The notes under the pieces were generated by a model, which saw nothing but the letters and a program-made list of their open reading frames with translations, was not told the origin of the DNA and did no database searches. This document shows, one piece after another, positions 35,005 to 47,200 of a DNA stretch of 64,000 bases; position 1 is the first letter of the stretch, and every line of letters starts with the position of its first letter. The position numbers were made by a program, and so were the translations under genes. The DNA is taken from assembly GCA_963513935.1 (NCBI GenBank), contig OY740776.1, positions 15,145,660 through 15,209,659 on the forward strand. The letters run 5' to 3'. The DNA comes from Aphrophora alni. Lineage: Eukaryota > Arthropoda > Insecta > Hemiptera > Aphrophoridae.

Positions 35005-35275
35005 CACGAGTTAGAACAAAAAACTGTTTAAAATGGCCGACATTTTGATTTTTTAAATTTTATTTTTCCTAATTTTGATTAGGTTCTATGTGAGCGCATT
35101 ATACTCCACACCAAACTTTATGTTCCAACCTTAATTTTTGTAGTTGCTGTCGTGTTTACGTATGACAACTACGGCGGACGGACGGCATTTCGAAAATCAT
35201 TTCTTTTATCGGAAACAATGAAAATAAAGATCAGTCAAAATACATAAGTCGAATTTTTGAAGATTAGCAAACTTT
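35005..35275 (+). repeat. Family E copy, 3' part
   Basis: AAAATGGCCGACATTTTGAT, then ACTACGGCGGACGGACGG, ATCAGTCAAAA, AAGTCGAATTTTTGA and AGATTAGCAAACTTTC align in order with 40960-41215. This copy ends in single-copy sequence, not in the 137-bp satellite. Confidence 0.7.
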
Positions 35276-35295
35276 CATATAATGTAAATAAAAGA

Positions 35296-35395
35296 ACGAG
35301 TATAAAATAAAGACCCCATCTAACTCTTGAATACTCGAATAGCGTCAGGTCGAAAGAGAACAAGAGTTGGTCAAGAGAGACCTAATGGGATAGAT
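35296..35395 (-). mobile_element. Family A, partial copy
   Basis: ATAAAATAAAGACCCCATCT, AATACTCGAATAGCGTCAGG, AGAGAACAAGAGTTGGTCAA and a CCTAATGGGATAG end are present; the rest is missing. A CCTAACCTAACCTAAC tract (35400-35418) follows directly. Confidence 0.75.
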
Positions 35396-35559
35396 GGACC
35401 TAACCTAACCTAACCTAACTCAACTGGTTTAAATGTAGTTAAGCCTGTTGTTAATTTACTATTTTCAGTTTTGTTTTTGTGTGCTTCACCGTAACAATGT
35501 ATACAATAGTAAAACCAATTGCTTAATCAGTTAAAAATATTTTTAAAGTTATTTTTTGG

Positions 35560-35960
35560 TGTCCAAGTCACTATTAGAATATAGTATTTAATAATATAAC
35601 AAACTATTTACCTTATTTGGTTCCGTCTTGTGAGTTCTATTATTTTAGACGCGTTTCAGAATCGGAATTCCATCTTCAGTAATCGCTCGATAGAGGTCGT
35701 TAAAATATTAACAAATTACACGTAACTTAAAATAACAACTGTAAACAGATAATCTGTTTATTATATTTTTATAATTAGTGCGCACAGTAACATGTCTCAC
35801 GGGACACCGTACGTGTAATTGTATTACGACCTCTATCGAACGATTACTGAAGATGAATTTCCATCTCTGAAACGCGTCACAAGAGAAAATAAGTCACAAG
35901 ACGGAACTGAATAAGGTAATAGTTTCTTATATTATTAAATATTATATTAAAATATATGAT
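35560..35960. mobile_element. Foldback element carrying two GAAAC hairpin motifs
   Basis: The arms (about 35565-35705 and 35820-35955) are reverse complements: ACCTTATTTGGTTCCGTCTT mirrors AAGACGGAACTGAATAAGGT, and the CGACCTCTATCGA block is in both. Each arm holds CTGAAGATG, a self-pairing spacer and CTGAAACGCGTC (35648-35678 and 35847-35878). The loop is about 115 bp. No coding capacity. Confidence 0.88.
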
Positions 35961-36639
35961 TGCTTGAGGTACCAACTAATAATAAACTATCATTTACTAT
36001 AAGATTTTCCCTTTGTTTATTTTAAACTAACCTAAAAAATATATAGGCCTCTATCAATGATAAAACGACGAAAATGTATAAAAACATTACTAAACAAAAG
36101 CAAAAACACGAGTAAACATGTCCTGACAGTTGCAGTAGTTAACTACAGCATCTTTTACGTTATCTCCCGAATCGTGTCCCAAGGCTGCGTCTAACATTAC
36201 TTATAATTTTAAAACCGCTGAACCAATTTTAATAACGCCTTTAAAATTGATGAAGCGTATATTGTTTGAACCAATTTTAATGAAACAGACTAAAACCTCA
36301 CTAGTAATATAGGAAAGAAAACTGTATAAAAATCAGATCATCGGTTCGTGAGTTATAAGCTGACAAACATACAGACAGAGAGATATCGGATGTTTTTAAT
36401 TCTTGTAACGTGACGTATAATTGGCTTTATAGGTGATTCCGATTTACGGAGATGATTAGGGGGGGGGGGTGTACTGGGTGTGGCAAACAAAGAAAACTGA
36501 GAATAAGTTTTTTTTTTTTAACACAGCAATATTAAATTAATCATTATCATTATTAACATGTTCGGTTTTATGTTTACTAATTGTTAGGCAAAATAATCTC
36601 GCGGTTGTCCATTCCTTTAAAAAAAAGAAGAGAATATCA
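35961..36639. other. Unassigned AT-rich DNA
   Basis: It contains an AAAAATCAGATCATCGGTTC motif near 36328 followed by GACAAACATACAGACAGA, similar to motifs at 4530 and 4744, and a G-run near 36461. No gene was recognised. Confidence 0.4.
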
Positions 36640-37450
36640 TAAAATGGAGAGGCAAGACTAGATGAAGACAGCGCCAGGTTCGGAAAAAAACAAGAGTTTG
36701 ATAGGAAAGATGAAAGAGAGAGATCTAACCCAACACTACATGAAAAAGCTGGATATCTAGCTGGGTTCTTCAGAATTGTCAAATCCGTACTCACCAAAGT
36801 AAGGCCCTGAGGGTAAAAAAGGGAATAAAAACAAAATAAAGACCCTTATCTCTAGAATACTCTACTAGTGTCAAGATTAGAAACGAACAAGAGTTGATCA
36901 AGAGAAACCTGATAGAAAAGATGAAAGAGAGAGATCTAACCAAAAACTACATGAAAATAGCTGTAGATCCAGCTGGGTTCTTCAGAATTGTCAAATCCGT
37001 ACTCACCAAAGTAAGGCCCTCGGGGGGAAAAACCCATAAAATAAAAACCCTTATCTCTAGAAACTCTAATAGTGTCAGGATAAGAAACGAACAAGAGTTA
37101 ACTAAAACAAACCTGATAGGAAAGATTAAAGAGAGGGATCTAACCCAGAACTACATGAATAAAGCTGTAGATCCAGCTGGGTCCTTCAGAATTTCCAAGT
37201 CCGTGATCACCAAAGTAAGGCCCTGAAGGTAAAAAATGGAAGAAAACAAAATAAAGACCCTTATCTCTAGAAACTCTAATAGTGTCAGTGTAGGAAACGA
37301 ACAAGAGTTAACCAAGAGAAACCTGATATGAAAAATGAAAGATGAGAGGGATTTAACCCAGAACTACATGAAAAAAGCTGTAGATCCAGATGCATTCTTC
37401 GGAATCGCCAAGTCCGTACCCACTAAAGCGTGAGGCCCTGAGGGTTCGAG
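36640..37450 (-). mobile_element. Family A tandem array (about 4 units)
   Basis: GATAGGAAAG-type starts lie at about 36700, 36911, 37114 and 37324, giving a period of 203-211 bp. Units carry ACAAGAGTTGATCAAGAGAA, a GATCTAACCCA block, CCAGCTGGGTTCTTCAGAAT and a CCGTACTCACCAAAGTAAGG block. One pair of units is 204 bp apart, which keeps a 110-codon frame open (36894-37226) with KERDLT, NYM, AVDPAG and TKVRP repeated. Confidence 0.88.
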
Positions 37451-38813
37451 ATTTAGTTAGTTGACATATTAGAAAATGGCGGCCATTTAAGTTTGCAAAA
37501 CTTTTTTAAATTCCGTGAAAAGGTAAAGTTTTTCATGGGATAAAACGTTTACGAGATATCAATGAAATGATTAGACTGCGTATAATTGTTACTGGAAGTC
37601 CGTCACATGCTTTGTCTCACAATCCACTGCTTATTTACGTAGCTGTATCTTAGAAAGTTAATGCTCCGTAATCTCGAAATCTACTGCCTTGTTGTCATAT
37701 CACGTTAGTATACCCTGAATTATTTTTACCACAAAACTTCTACACAAAGCGGCAACATCGCACCTAACATTTCTTCGAAAACAACTCCAACCAGCCTCCG
37801 GTCAGCCCGGTACAGAAAGTCACTGGATGGAACGAATTGGTCCCATGCATCAACCCTCTTCCTGTCAGTGTCACTCGTATTTGTTCGGACATGTGACAAA
37901 GCCTGCCGACATTTTGAATAGCACCGCCACATGGTGGCTCCCTGCTGACTCGACAAATAAGGCTTTGACTCTATGCCTTTGTTTTACTTGGAAAAACATT
38001 TATCTATTTCCAGTAGGCGGGTCTCAAAGGGTCTTAGTAAATTGAGTTTAAGAATTCGTCAGTGTGTGTGCCGCTATTTCTGGGTAGGTTAGGTTAGGTG
38101 TTTTTTAAAGACAAGATGTATGTTTCTGTACGAGATGTAAACATTCGATTAGCAGTTTACAAGGTATTACGAGATTTTTTATTAATGATCATTGGTGATT
38201 TTGTTAGATTCTCAAGTCTGTCCAAATAATTCGCTCATTACGTTTTAGAAAGACTTTTAAACTGTACAAGTTTGGTAGAACCTGAATAGATATAGAGGGA
38301 AACAAACATTTTTATTTGTAAATTTTATGTTTTTATAACCTCAAAAATAACTTTATTATTTTAGCAATGCACAAATCGAAAATTTACGTTTAGATCTTAG
38401 GGAAACCACCGTTAAATTTTCAGTTATCCACAAGTTAAAAAAGGACGTTTGAAAAGTTGTTTGAAAAAATGAGTTTTCAGTTTGTTTCAAATATTTTGCA
38501 TCGGAATCTAACATGGTTGGGAGTATGCTGGGCCCAAAACCCAGAGGTCCTTTATAGAGCGTTTACTAAATTGATCAAAGAACGAATTTATATTAGATTT
38601 AAATAATTGTATCGTAATATATGTATTTAATACGAATCAACAAGTTAATATTACCAATTTAAATGTCTATAAATATTACTACATACAATTATATTTAGTA
38701 AAAAATGTATGCAATTTTTATTTCGGGAACATTTTATTCAAATACTTTAAGTAAACAATTTTTGTCATATTGATAGTCTAGAGCAACCGGATATGCTTGA
38801 ATAACAATTTGTT
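37451..38813. other. Unassigned DNA
   Basis: Overlapping antisense frames around 37726-38045 have no recognised domain. A short TTAGGTTAGG tract lies near 38085. The rest is AT-rich. Confidence 0.4.
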
Positions 38814-39123
38814 ATCTTTGACTTACCGCCAGCAATCCTTGAGTAGTTCTTTTTTCAGTTTATATTGTCATATATCTCATTACACTACACGTGTTTCGGA
38901 CATTGTCGTCCATCGTCGGGTGATAACACTTAGTTAAAACATTCAACACAAAATACAAGTATATCCCTACATACCATTCACGCACAAGGAACACAATATT
39001 TTCTTTTTCATTAATGTCACCGCGCCGGCACTACATAGTATATACTATGTATACATAATATATACTAGGCCTATATAAATATAAAAAGAACTAATCAAGG
39101 ATTGCTGGCGGTAAGTCAAAGAA
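38814..39123. mobile_element. TIR element with GAAAC hairpin motif, about 310 bp
   Basis: ATCTTTGACTTACCGCCAGC and AATCCTTGA-TAGTTCTTTTT (38814-38853) are mirrored by AAAAAGAACTA-TCAAGGATT and GCTGGCGGTAAGTCAAAGA (39083-39121). Near the left end, on the minus strand, CCGACGATGGAC, a spacer, then GTCCGAAACACGTG (38920-38889) forms the hairpin motif. An ATAGTATATACTAT palindrome lies near 39036. No coding capacity. Confidence 0.88.
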
Positions 39124-40484
39124 AACAATTTTTCCATGTTCACTATTGATGGTTGCAAAACAAATTATAAAATCTTGTATTTACAAAGATATGTTCACTT
39201 TAAAAACATATTTCCTTTATAGAATTAAAAAGTTATCAAAACTAATCTCAAAAACTTTAGTTTTGCTCTCTCTATAAACATATATTTTCCCATACATGTT
39301 TTTATTTCCTTGTTGATTTACTTAATCTTTGTCCTCTTTGTCTGGATTAAATTCGTGTTCTACACAATACTTTACAAAACTGCAAGCGAGACAAGAGCCA
39401 ACACAAACAGTTGAAACACCGAAAGTTTTAATCTTCCAACTGCCCATTAGACAACAATGACAAATAATAAAATAATGTTTGTATGTTTGCCTTGGTAACT
39501 ATGGATACCAGATGATTGTTAACAAACATTGTTATACTTTATTTCATTCCTATTAACCCTAGAACATCATGTTATTAGTATGACTTTGTAAATGCCAAGA
39601 CAAAAACTTTGTGGTATAAAAAAAATCACCTTTAGATTTTTTTTTTTTTTAAACAAAACAACATTGGACATATGATACAGCCATTACTTGTAAGGTAGAA
39701 ATATATTTTTGTAATCTTAACCTAAAAGAGAAGTTGAAAATTATGAATTGTAAAAAAAAACTAAAGTTTTTGAGTGTTCAGCAACGCAATTGTGCTTTAA
39801 ATTAGTTACATTTTTAATAAAAGTTGTCTGTAATGTTGTTTTCCCAACTGTTACGAAATGAAATGAAATGGATTTTAATTGAATGGAATGGAATGGCAGA
39901 AGCCATGTGTCTTATTTACGTAATTGAGACATTATTTCGGAAATTCGCATGTGCGTTTTCTAATGAACTCAACTCGGTGTCACTAGATTGTTCTAAAGCG
40001 AGGTTAACCGACCATTTTCGGGAGAAAACGAAAATCACGGAAAAAACAAAACTAGTATTTCACGTTTCTCATAGCAAAGTGTGAAGTACACTGATTTTCA
40101 GTGTCGTATAGGTCTCCTCATACATCCGTGAAACTTCCGTTTAAGCTGTTTTTCAGCGCGGAAATAACGGGCAGTGATTAAAATCACCACAACAAGAATC
40201 ATCATATTTCTAAAGTTTCATTCAACTCCTAACTCTAAACTTCAAACACATATACATAATTAATTAATTTTATTCGCATTTTTTTCCGTAACAGGTTTAG
40301 GACGAGGATATAATTTTAAAACGGTACATTTTACAGGTTAAATTTAAATAACAAATTTTGTAAACTTTAAAATGACCCTAAGAAGAGATTTAGGCAATGT
40401 CCTCATCCATTCCAAAATTATCTTATTTTACTCGACTATAAGGAATTATAGGAAAGTATTTGTATTGACATTTTATACTTTGAC
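39124..40484. other. Unassigned AT-rich DNA
   Basis: It contains GAAAT/GGAAT short tandem runs near 39857-39897 (GAAATGAAATGAAATGG, GGAATGGAATGG). No gene was recognised; the 86-codon frame at 39824 overlaps this low-complexity stretch. Confidence 0.4.
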
Positions 40485-40735
40485 CTCAGATGCATCACTT
40501 TTTACAATTCAACATCCCTCAGGATTTTACTCATCGTGGGTTTGAGCGTGACAAACCCGAGGTTCCTAGCTGGATCTACAGTTTTCTTCTTTCTTTTGAC
40601 CAACTCTTGCTCTCTACAGACGCTTTTAAAGTATTTGAGGGCGAATTTTTCTTATTTTGTGTTCTTTTCTTATTTTTTTTAATAAGGCGATTACGGCCGA
40701 GAGGTTAATCGTCATTAAACATCAAAGGAAAAAGT
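40485..40735 (+). mobile_element. Family A copy with variant hairpin
   Basis: It has CCTAGCTGGATCTACAG, TTTTGACCAACTCTTGCTCT, a TATTTGAGGGC block, and a hairpin GGCGATTA (40686-40693) with TAATCGTC (40706-40713). The middle is shortened. The frame at 40490-40708 is fortuitous. Confidence 0.78.
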
Positions 40736-40799
40736 ACTACTTTAATGATGTTTAAATAGAAACTAGCTTCACTTGTTCAGTGTCTCTGATAGATCTTAA

Positions 40800-41215
40800 G
40801 AATTTAAGAATATCTCATTTTTTTTGGAGAGATCAGCGTCGAAAATACATTTTTTATAGGTTTATTACCGTTACATGCAGAATTGAAAACTGCTAACTTT
40901 TATCCAATTTAGAGCGTTATTAATTGAATGTCACAGGAGATATGAAGGAAAAAATTATTTAAAATTGACACTATTTTGACATTTTTATATTCGATTTTTC
41001 TGGAATTCAATAGCACAATGTGTTCCCGTATTCAAGAATTTCATGTACAGTACCTATATTAATTTTTGCACCCAATATTGTGCATGCAGATGACAATTAT
41101 AACGGGCGGAAGGTATGTAGAAATTTAATTTACTGTTTCCTGCGGCCATTAATCGTGAAAATCAGTCAAAAAACAAAAGTCGAATTTTTTTTTACGATTA
41201 GCAAACTTAGTGTAC
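40800..41215 (+). repeat. Family E copy adjoining the 137-bp satellite
   Basis: TTACATGCAGAATTGAAA (about 40871), TTTTGACATTTTTATA, ATGACAATTATAACGGGCGG, AAATCAGTCAAAA and AAGTCGAATTTTT align in order with 33850-33910 and 35040-35260. The last bases, ACGATTAGCAAACTTA, are also the start of the satellite monomer. Confidence 0.7.
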
Positions 41216-44200
41216 AAAATTCCTGTCGTCCATGTTTCTTAAAACAGCCACCAGAATGCTCTTTTAAATTCCATGTTATACCTAACTCTGTATCTTCATT
41301 GCTGTAAGTGGATTTTCAATTAAATTGTTTACGATTAGCAAACTTAGTGTACAAAATTCCTGTCGTCCATGTTTCTTAAAACAGCCACCAGAATGCTCTT
41401 TTAAATTCCATGTTATACCTAACTCTGTATCTTCATTGCTGTAAGTGGATTTTCAATTAAATTTTTACGATTAGCAAACTTAGTGTACAAAATTCCTGTC
41501 GTCCATGTTTCTTAAAACAGCCACCAGAATGCTCTTTTAAATTCCATGTTATACCTAACTCTGTATCTTCATTTCTGTAAGTGGATTTTCAATTAAATTT
41601 TTACGATTAGCAAACTTAGTGTACAAAATTCCTGTCGTCCATGTTTCTTAAAACAGCCACCAGAATGCTCTTTTAAATTCCATGTTATACCTAACTCTGT
41701 ATCTTCATTTCTGTAAGTGGATTTTCAATTAAATTGTTTACGATTAGCAAACTTAGTGTACAAAATTCCTGTCGTCCATGTTTCTTAAAACAGCCAACAG
41801 AATGCTCTTTTAAATTCCATGTTATACCTAACTCTGTATCTTCATTGCTGTAAGTGGATTTTCAATTAAATTTTTACGATTAGCAAACTTAGTGTACAAA
41901 ATTCCTGTCGTCCATGTTTCTTAAAACAGCCACAAGAATGCTCTTTTAAATTCCAGGTTATACCTAACTCTGTATCTTCATTGCTGTAAGTGGATTTTCA
42001 ATTAAATTGTTTACGATTAGCAAACTTAGTGTACAAAATTCCTGTCGTCCATGTTTCTTAAAACAGCCACCATAATGCTCTTTTAAATTCCATGTTATAC
42101 CTAACTCTGTATCTTCATTGCTGTAAGTGGATTTTCAATTAAATTGTTTACGATTAGCAAACTTAGTGTACAAAATTCCTGTCGTCCATGTTTCTTAAAA
42201 CAGCCACCATAATGCTCTTTTAAATTCCATGTTATACCTAACTCTGTATCTTCATTGCTGTAAGTGGATTTTCAATTAAATTGTTTACGATTAGCAAACT
42301 TAGTGTACAAAATTCCTGTCGTCCATGTTTCTTAAAACAGCCACCATAATGCTCTTTTAAATTCCATGTTATACCTAACTCTGTATCTTCATTTCTGTAA
42401 GTGGATTTTCAATTAAATTGTTTACGATTAGCAAACTTAGTGTACAAAATTCCTGTCGTTCATGTTTCTTAAAACAGCCACCATAATGCTCTTTTAAATT
42501 CCATGTTATACCTAACTCTGTATCTTCATTGCTGTAAGTGGATTTTCAATTAAATTGTTTACGATTAGCAAACTTAGTGTACAAAATTCCTGTCGTTCAT
42601 GTTTCTTAAAACAGCCACCAGAATGCTCTTTTAAATTCCATGTTATACCTAACTCTGTATCTTCATTGCTGTAAGTGGATTTTCAATTAAATTGTTTACG
42701 ATTAGCAAACTTAGTGTACAAAATTCCTGTCGTCCATGTTTCTTAAAACAGCCACCATAATGCTCTTTTAAATTCCATGTTATACCTAACTCTGTATCTT
42801 CATTGCTGTAAGTGGATTTTCAATTAAATTGTTTACGATTAGCAAACTTAGTGTACAAAATTCCTGTCGTCCATGTTTCTTAAAACAGCCACCATAATGC
42901 TCTTTTAAATTCCATGTTATACCTAACTCTGTATCTTCATTGCTGTAAGTGGATTTTCAATTAAATTGTTTACGATTAGCAAACTTAGTGTACAAAATTC
43001 CTGTCGTCCATGTTTCTTAAAACAGCCACCAGAATGCTCTTTTAAATTCCATGTTATACCTAACTCTGTATCTTCATTGCTGTAAGTGGATTTTCAATTA
43101 AATTGTTTACGATTAGCAAACTTAGTGTACAAAATTCCTGTCGTCCATGTTTCTTAAAACAGCCACCATAATGCTCTTTTAAATTCCATGTTATACCTAA
43201 CTCTGTATCTTCATTGCTGTAAGTGGATTTTCAATTAAATTGTTTACGATTAGCAAACTTAGTGTACAAAATTCCTGTCGTCCATGTTTCTTAAAACAGC
43301 CACCATAATGCTCTTTTAAATTCCATGTTATACCTAACTCTGTATCTTCATTGCTGTAAGTGGATTTTCAATTAAATTTTTACGATTAGCAAACTTAGTG
43401 TACAAAATTCCTGTCGTCCATGTTTCTTAAAACAGCCACCATAATGCTCTTTTAAATTCCATGTTATACCTAACTCTGTATCTTCATTGCTGTAAGTGGA
43501 TTTTCAATTAAATTGTTTACGATTAGCAAACTTAGTGTACAAAATTCCTGTCGTCCATGTTTCTTAAAACAGCCACCATAATGCTCTTTTAAATTCCATG
43601 TTATACCTAACTCTGTATCTTCATTGCTGTAAGTGGATTTTCAATTAAATTGTTTACGATTAGCAAACTTAGTGTACAAAATTCCTGTCGTCCATGTTTC
43701 TTAAAACAGCCACCATAATGCTCTTTTAAATTCCATGTTATACCTAACTCTGTATCTTCATTGCTGTAAGTGGATTTTCAATTAAATTGTTTACGATTAG
43801 CAAACTTAGTGTACAAAATTCCTGTCGCCCATGTTTCTTAAAACAGCCACCAGAATGCTCTTTTAAATTCCATGTTATACCTAACTCTGTATCTTCATTG
43901 CTGTAAGTGGATTTTCAATTAAATTTTTACGATTAGCAAACTTAGTGTACAAAATTCCTGTCGCCCATGTTTCTTAAAACAGCCACCAGAATGCTCTTTT
44001 AAATTCCATGTTATACCTAACTCTGTATCTTCATTGCTGTAAGTGGATTTTCAATTAAATTGTTTACGATTAGCAAACTTAGTGTACAAAATTCCTGTCG
44101 TCCATGTTTCTTAAAACAGCCACCAGAATGCTCTTTTAAATTCCATGTTATACCTAACTCTGTATCTTCATTGCTGTAAGTGGATTTTCAATTAAATTGT

Positions 44201-47200
44201 TTACGATTAGCAAACTTAGTGTACAAAATTCCTGTCGTCCATGTTTCTTAAAACAGCCACCATAATGCTCTTTTAAATTCCATGTTATACCTAACTCTGT
44301 ATCTTCATTGCTGTAAGTGGATTTTCAATTAAATTGTTTACGATTAGCAAACTTAGTGTACAAAATTCCTGTCGTCCATGTTTCTTAAAACAGCCACCAT
44401 AATGCTCTTTTAAATTCCATGTTATACCTAACTCTGTATCTTCATTGCTGTAAGTGGATTTTCAATTAAATTTTTACGATTAGCAAACTTAGTGTACAAA
44501 ATTCCTGTCGTCCATGTTTCTTAAAACAGCCACCATAATGCTCTTTTAAATTCCATGTTATACCTAACTCTGTATCTTCATTGCTGTAAGTGGATTTTCA
44601 ATTAAATTGTTTACGATTAGCAAACTTAGTGTACAAAATTCCTGTCGTCCATGTTTCTTAAAACAGCCACCATAATGCTCTTTTAAATTCCATGTTATAC
44701 CTAACTCTGTATCTTCATTGCTGTAAGTGGATTTTCAATTAAATTGTTTACGATTAGCAAACTTAGTGTACAAAATTCCTGTCGTCCATGTTTCTTAAAA
44801 CAGCCACCATAATGCTCTTTTAAATTCCATGTTATACCTAACTCTGTATCTTCATTGCTGTAAGTGGATTTTCAATTAAATTGTTTACGATTAGCAAACT
44901 TAGTGTACAAAATTCCTGTCGTCCATGTTTCTTAAAACAGCCACCATAATGCTCTTTTAAATTCCATGTTATACCTAACTCTGTATCTTCATTGCTGTAA
45001 GTGGATTTTCAATTAAATTGTTTACGATTAGCAAACTTAGTGTACAAAATTCCTGTCGTCCATGTTTCTTAAAACAGCCACCATAATGCTCTTTTAAATT
45101 CCATGTTATACCTAACTCTGTATCTTCATTGCTGTAAGTGGATTTTCAATTAAATTGTTTACGATTAGCAAACTTAGTGTACAAAATTCCTGTCGTCCAT
45201 GTTTCTTAAAACAGCCACCATAATGCTCTTTTAAATTCCATGTTATACCTAACTCTGTATCTTCATTGCTGTAAGTGGATTTTCAATTAAATTGTTTACG
45301 ATTAGCAAACTTAGTGTACAAAATTCCTGTCGTCCATGTTTCTTAAAACAGCCACCATAATGCTCTTTTAAATTCCATGTTATACCTAACTCTGTATCTT
45401 CATTGCTGTAAGTGGATTTTCAATTAAATTTTTACGATTAGCAAACTTAGTGTACAAAATTCCTGTCGTCCATGTTTCTTAAAACAGCCACCATAATGCT
45501 CTTTTAAATTCCATGTTATACCTAACTCTGTATCTTCATTGCTGTAAGTGGATTTTCAATTAAATTGTTTACGATTAGCAAACTTAGTGTACAAAATTCC
45601 TGTCGTCCATGTTTCTTAAAACAGCCACCAGAATGCTCTTTTAAATTCCATGTTATACCTAACTCTGTATCTTCATTGCTGTAAGTGGATTTTCAATTAA
45701 ATTGTTTACGATTAGCAAACTTAGTGTACAAAATTCCTGTCGTCCATGTTTCTTAAAACAGCCACCATAATGCTCTTTTAAATTCCATGTTATACCTAAC
45801 TCTGTATCTTCATTGCTGTAAGTGGATTTTCAATTAAATTTTTACGATTAGCAAACTTAGTGTACAAAATTCCTGTCGTCCATGTTTCTTAAAACAGCCA
45901 CCATAATGCTCTTTTAAATTCCATGTTATACCTAACTCTGTATCTTCATTGCTGTAAGTGGATTTTCAATTAAATTGTTTACGATTAGCAAACTTAGTGT
46001 ACAAAATTCCTGTCGTCCATGTTTCTTAAAACAGCCACCAGAATGCTCTTTTAAATTCCATGTTATACCTAACTCTGTATCTTCATTGCTGTAAGTGGAT
46101 TTTCAATTAAATTTTTACGATTAGCAAACTTAGTGTACAAAATTCCTGTCGTCCATGTTTCTTAAAACAGCCACCATAATGCTCTTTTAAATTCCATGTT
46201 ATACCTAACTCTGTATCTTCATTGCTGTAAGTGGATTTTCAATTAAATTGTTTACGATTAGCAAACTTAGTGTACAAAATTCCTGTCGTCCATGTTTCTT
46301 AAAACAGCCACCATAATGCTCTTTTAAATTCCATGTTATACCTAACTCTGTATCTTCATTGCTGTAAGTGGATTTTCAATTAAATTGTTTACGATTAGCA
46401 AACTTAGTGTACAAAATTCCTGTCGTCCATGTTTCTTAAAACAGCCACCATAATGCTCTTTTAAATTCCATGTTATACCTAACTCTGTATCTTCATTGCT
46501 GTAAGTGGATTTTCAATTAAATTGTTTACGATTAGCAAACTTAGTGTACAAAATTCCTGTCGTCCATGTTTCTTAAAACAGCCACAAGAATGCTCTTTTA
46601 AATTCCATGTTATACCTAACTCTGTATCTTCATTTCTGTTAGTGGATTTTCAATTAAATTGTTTACGATTAGCAAACTTAGTGTACAAAATTCCTGTCGT
46701 CCATGTTTCTTAAAACAGCCACCAGAATGCTCTTTTAAATTCCATGTTATACCTAACTCTGTATCTTCATTGCTGTAAGTGGATTTTCAATTAAATTGTT
46801 TACGATTAGCAAACTTAGTGTACAAAATTCCTGTCGTCCATGTTTCTTAAAACAGCCACCATAATGCTCTTTTAAATTCCATGTTATACCTAACTCTGTA
46901 TCTTCATTGCTGTAAGTGGATTTTCAATTAAATTTTTACGATTAGCAAACTTAGTGTACAAAATTCCTGTCGTCCATGTTTCTTAAAACAGCCACCATAA
47001 TGCTCTTTTAAATTCCATGTTATACCTAACTCTGTATCTTCATTGCTGTAAGTGGATTTTCAATTAAATTTTTTACGATTAGCAAACTTAGTGTACAAAA
47101 TTCCTGTCGTCCATGTTTCTTAAAACAGCCACCATAATGCTCTTTTAAATTCCATGTTATACCTAACTCTGTATCTTCATTGCTGTAAGTGGATTTTCAA

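Noticed and set aside
37726..38045. Overlapping antisense frames as a gene remnant
   Set aside because: No family could be recognised in either direction; chance in slightly GC-richer DNA is as likely.
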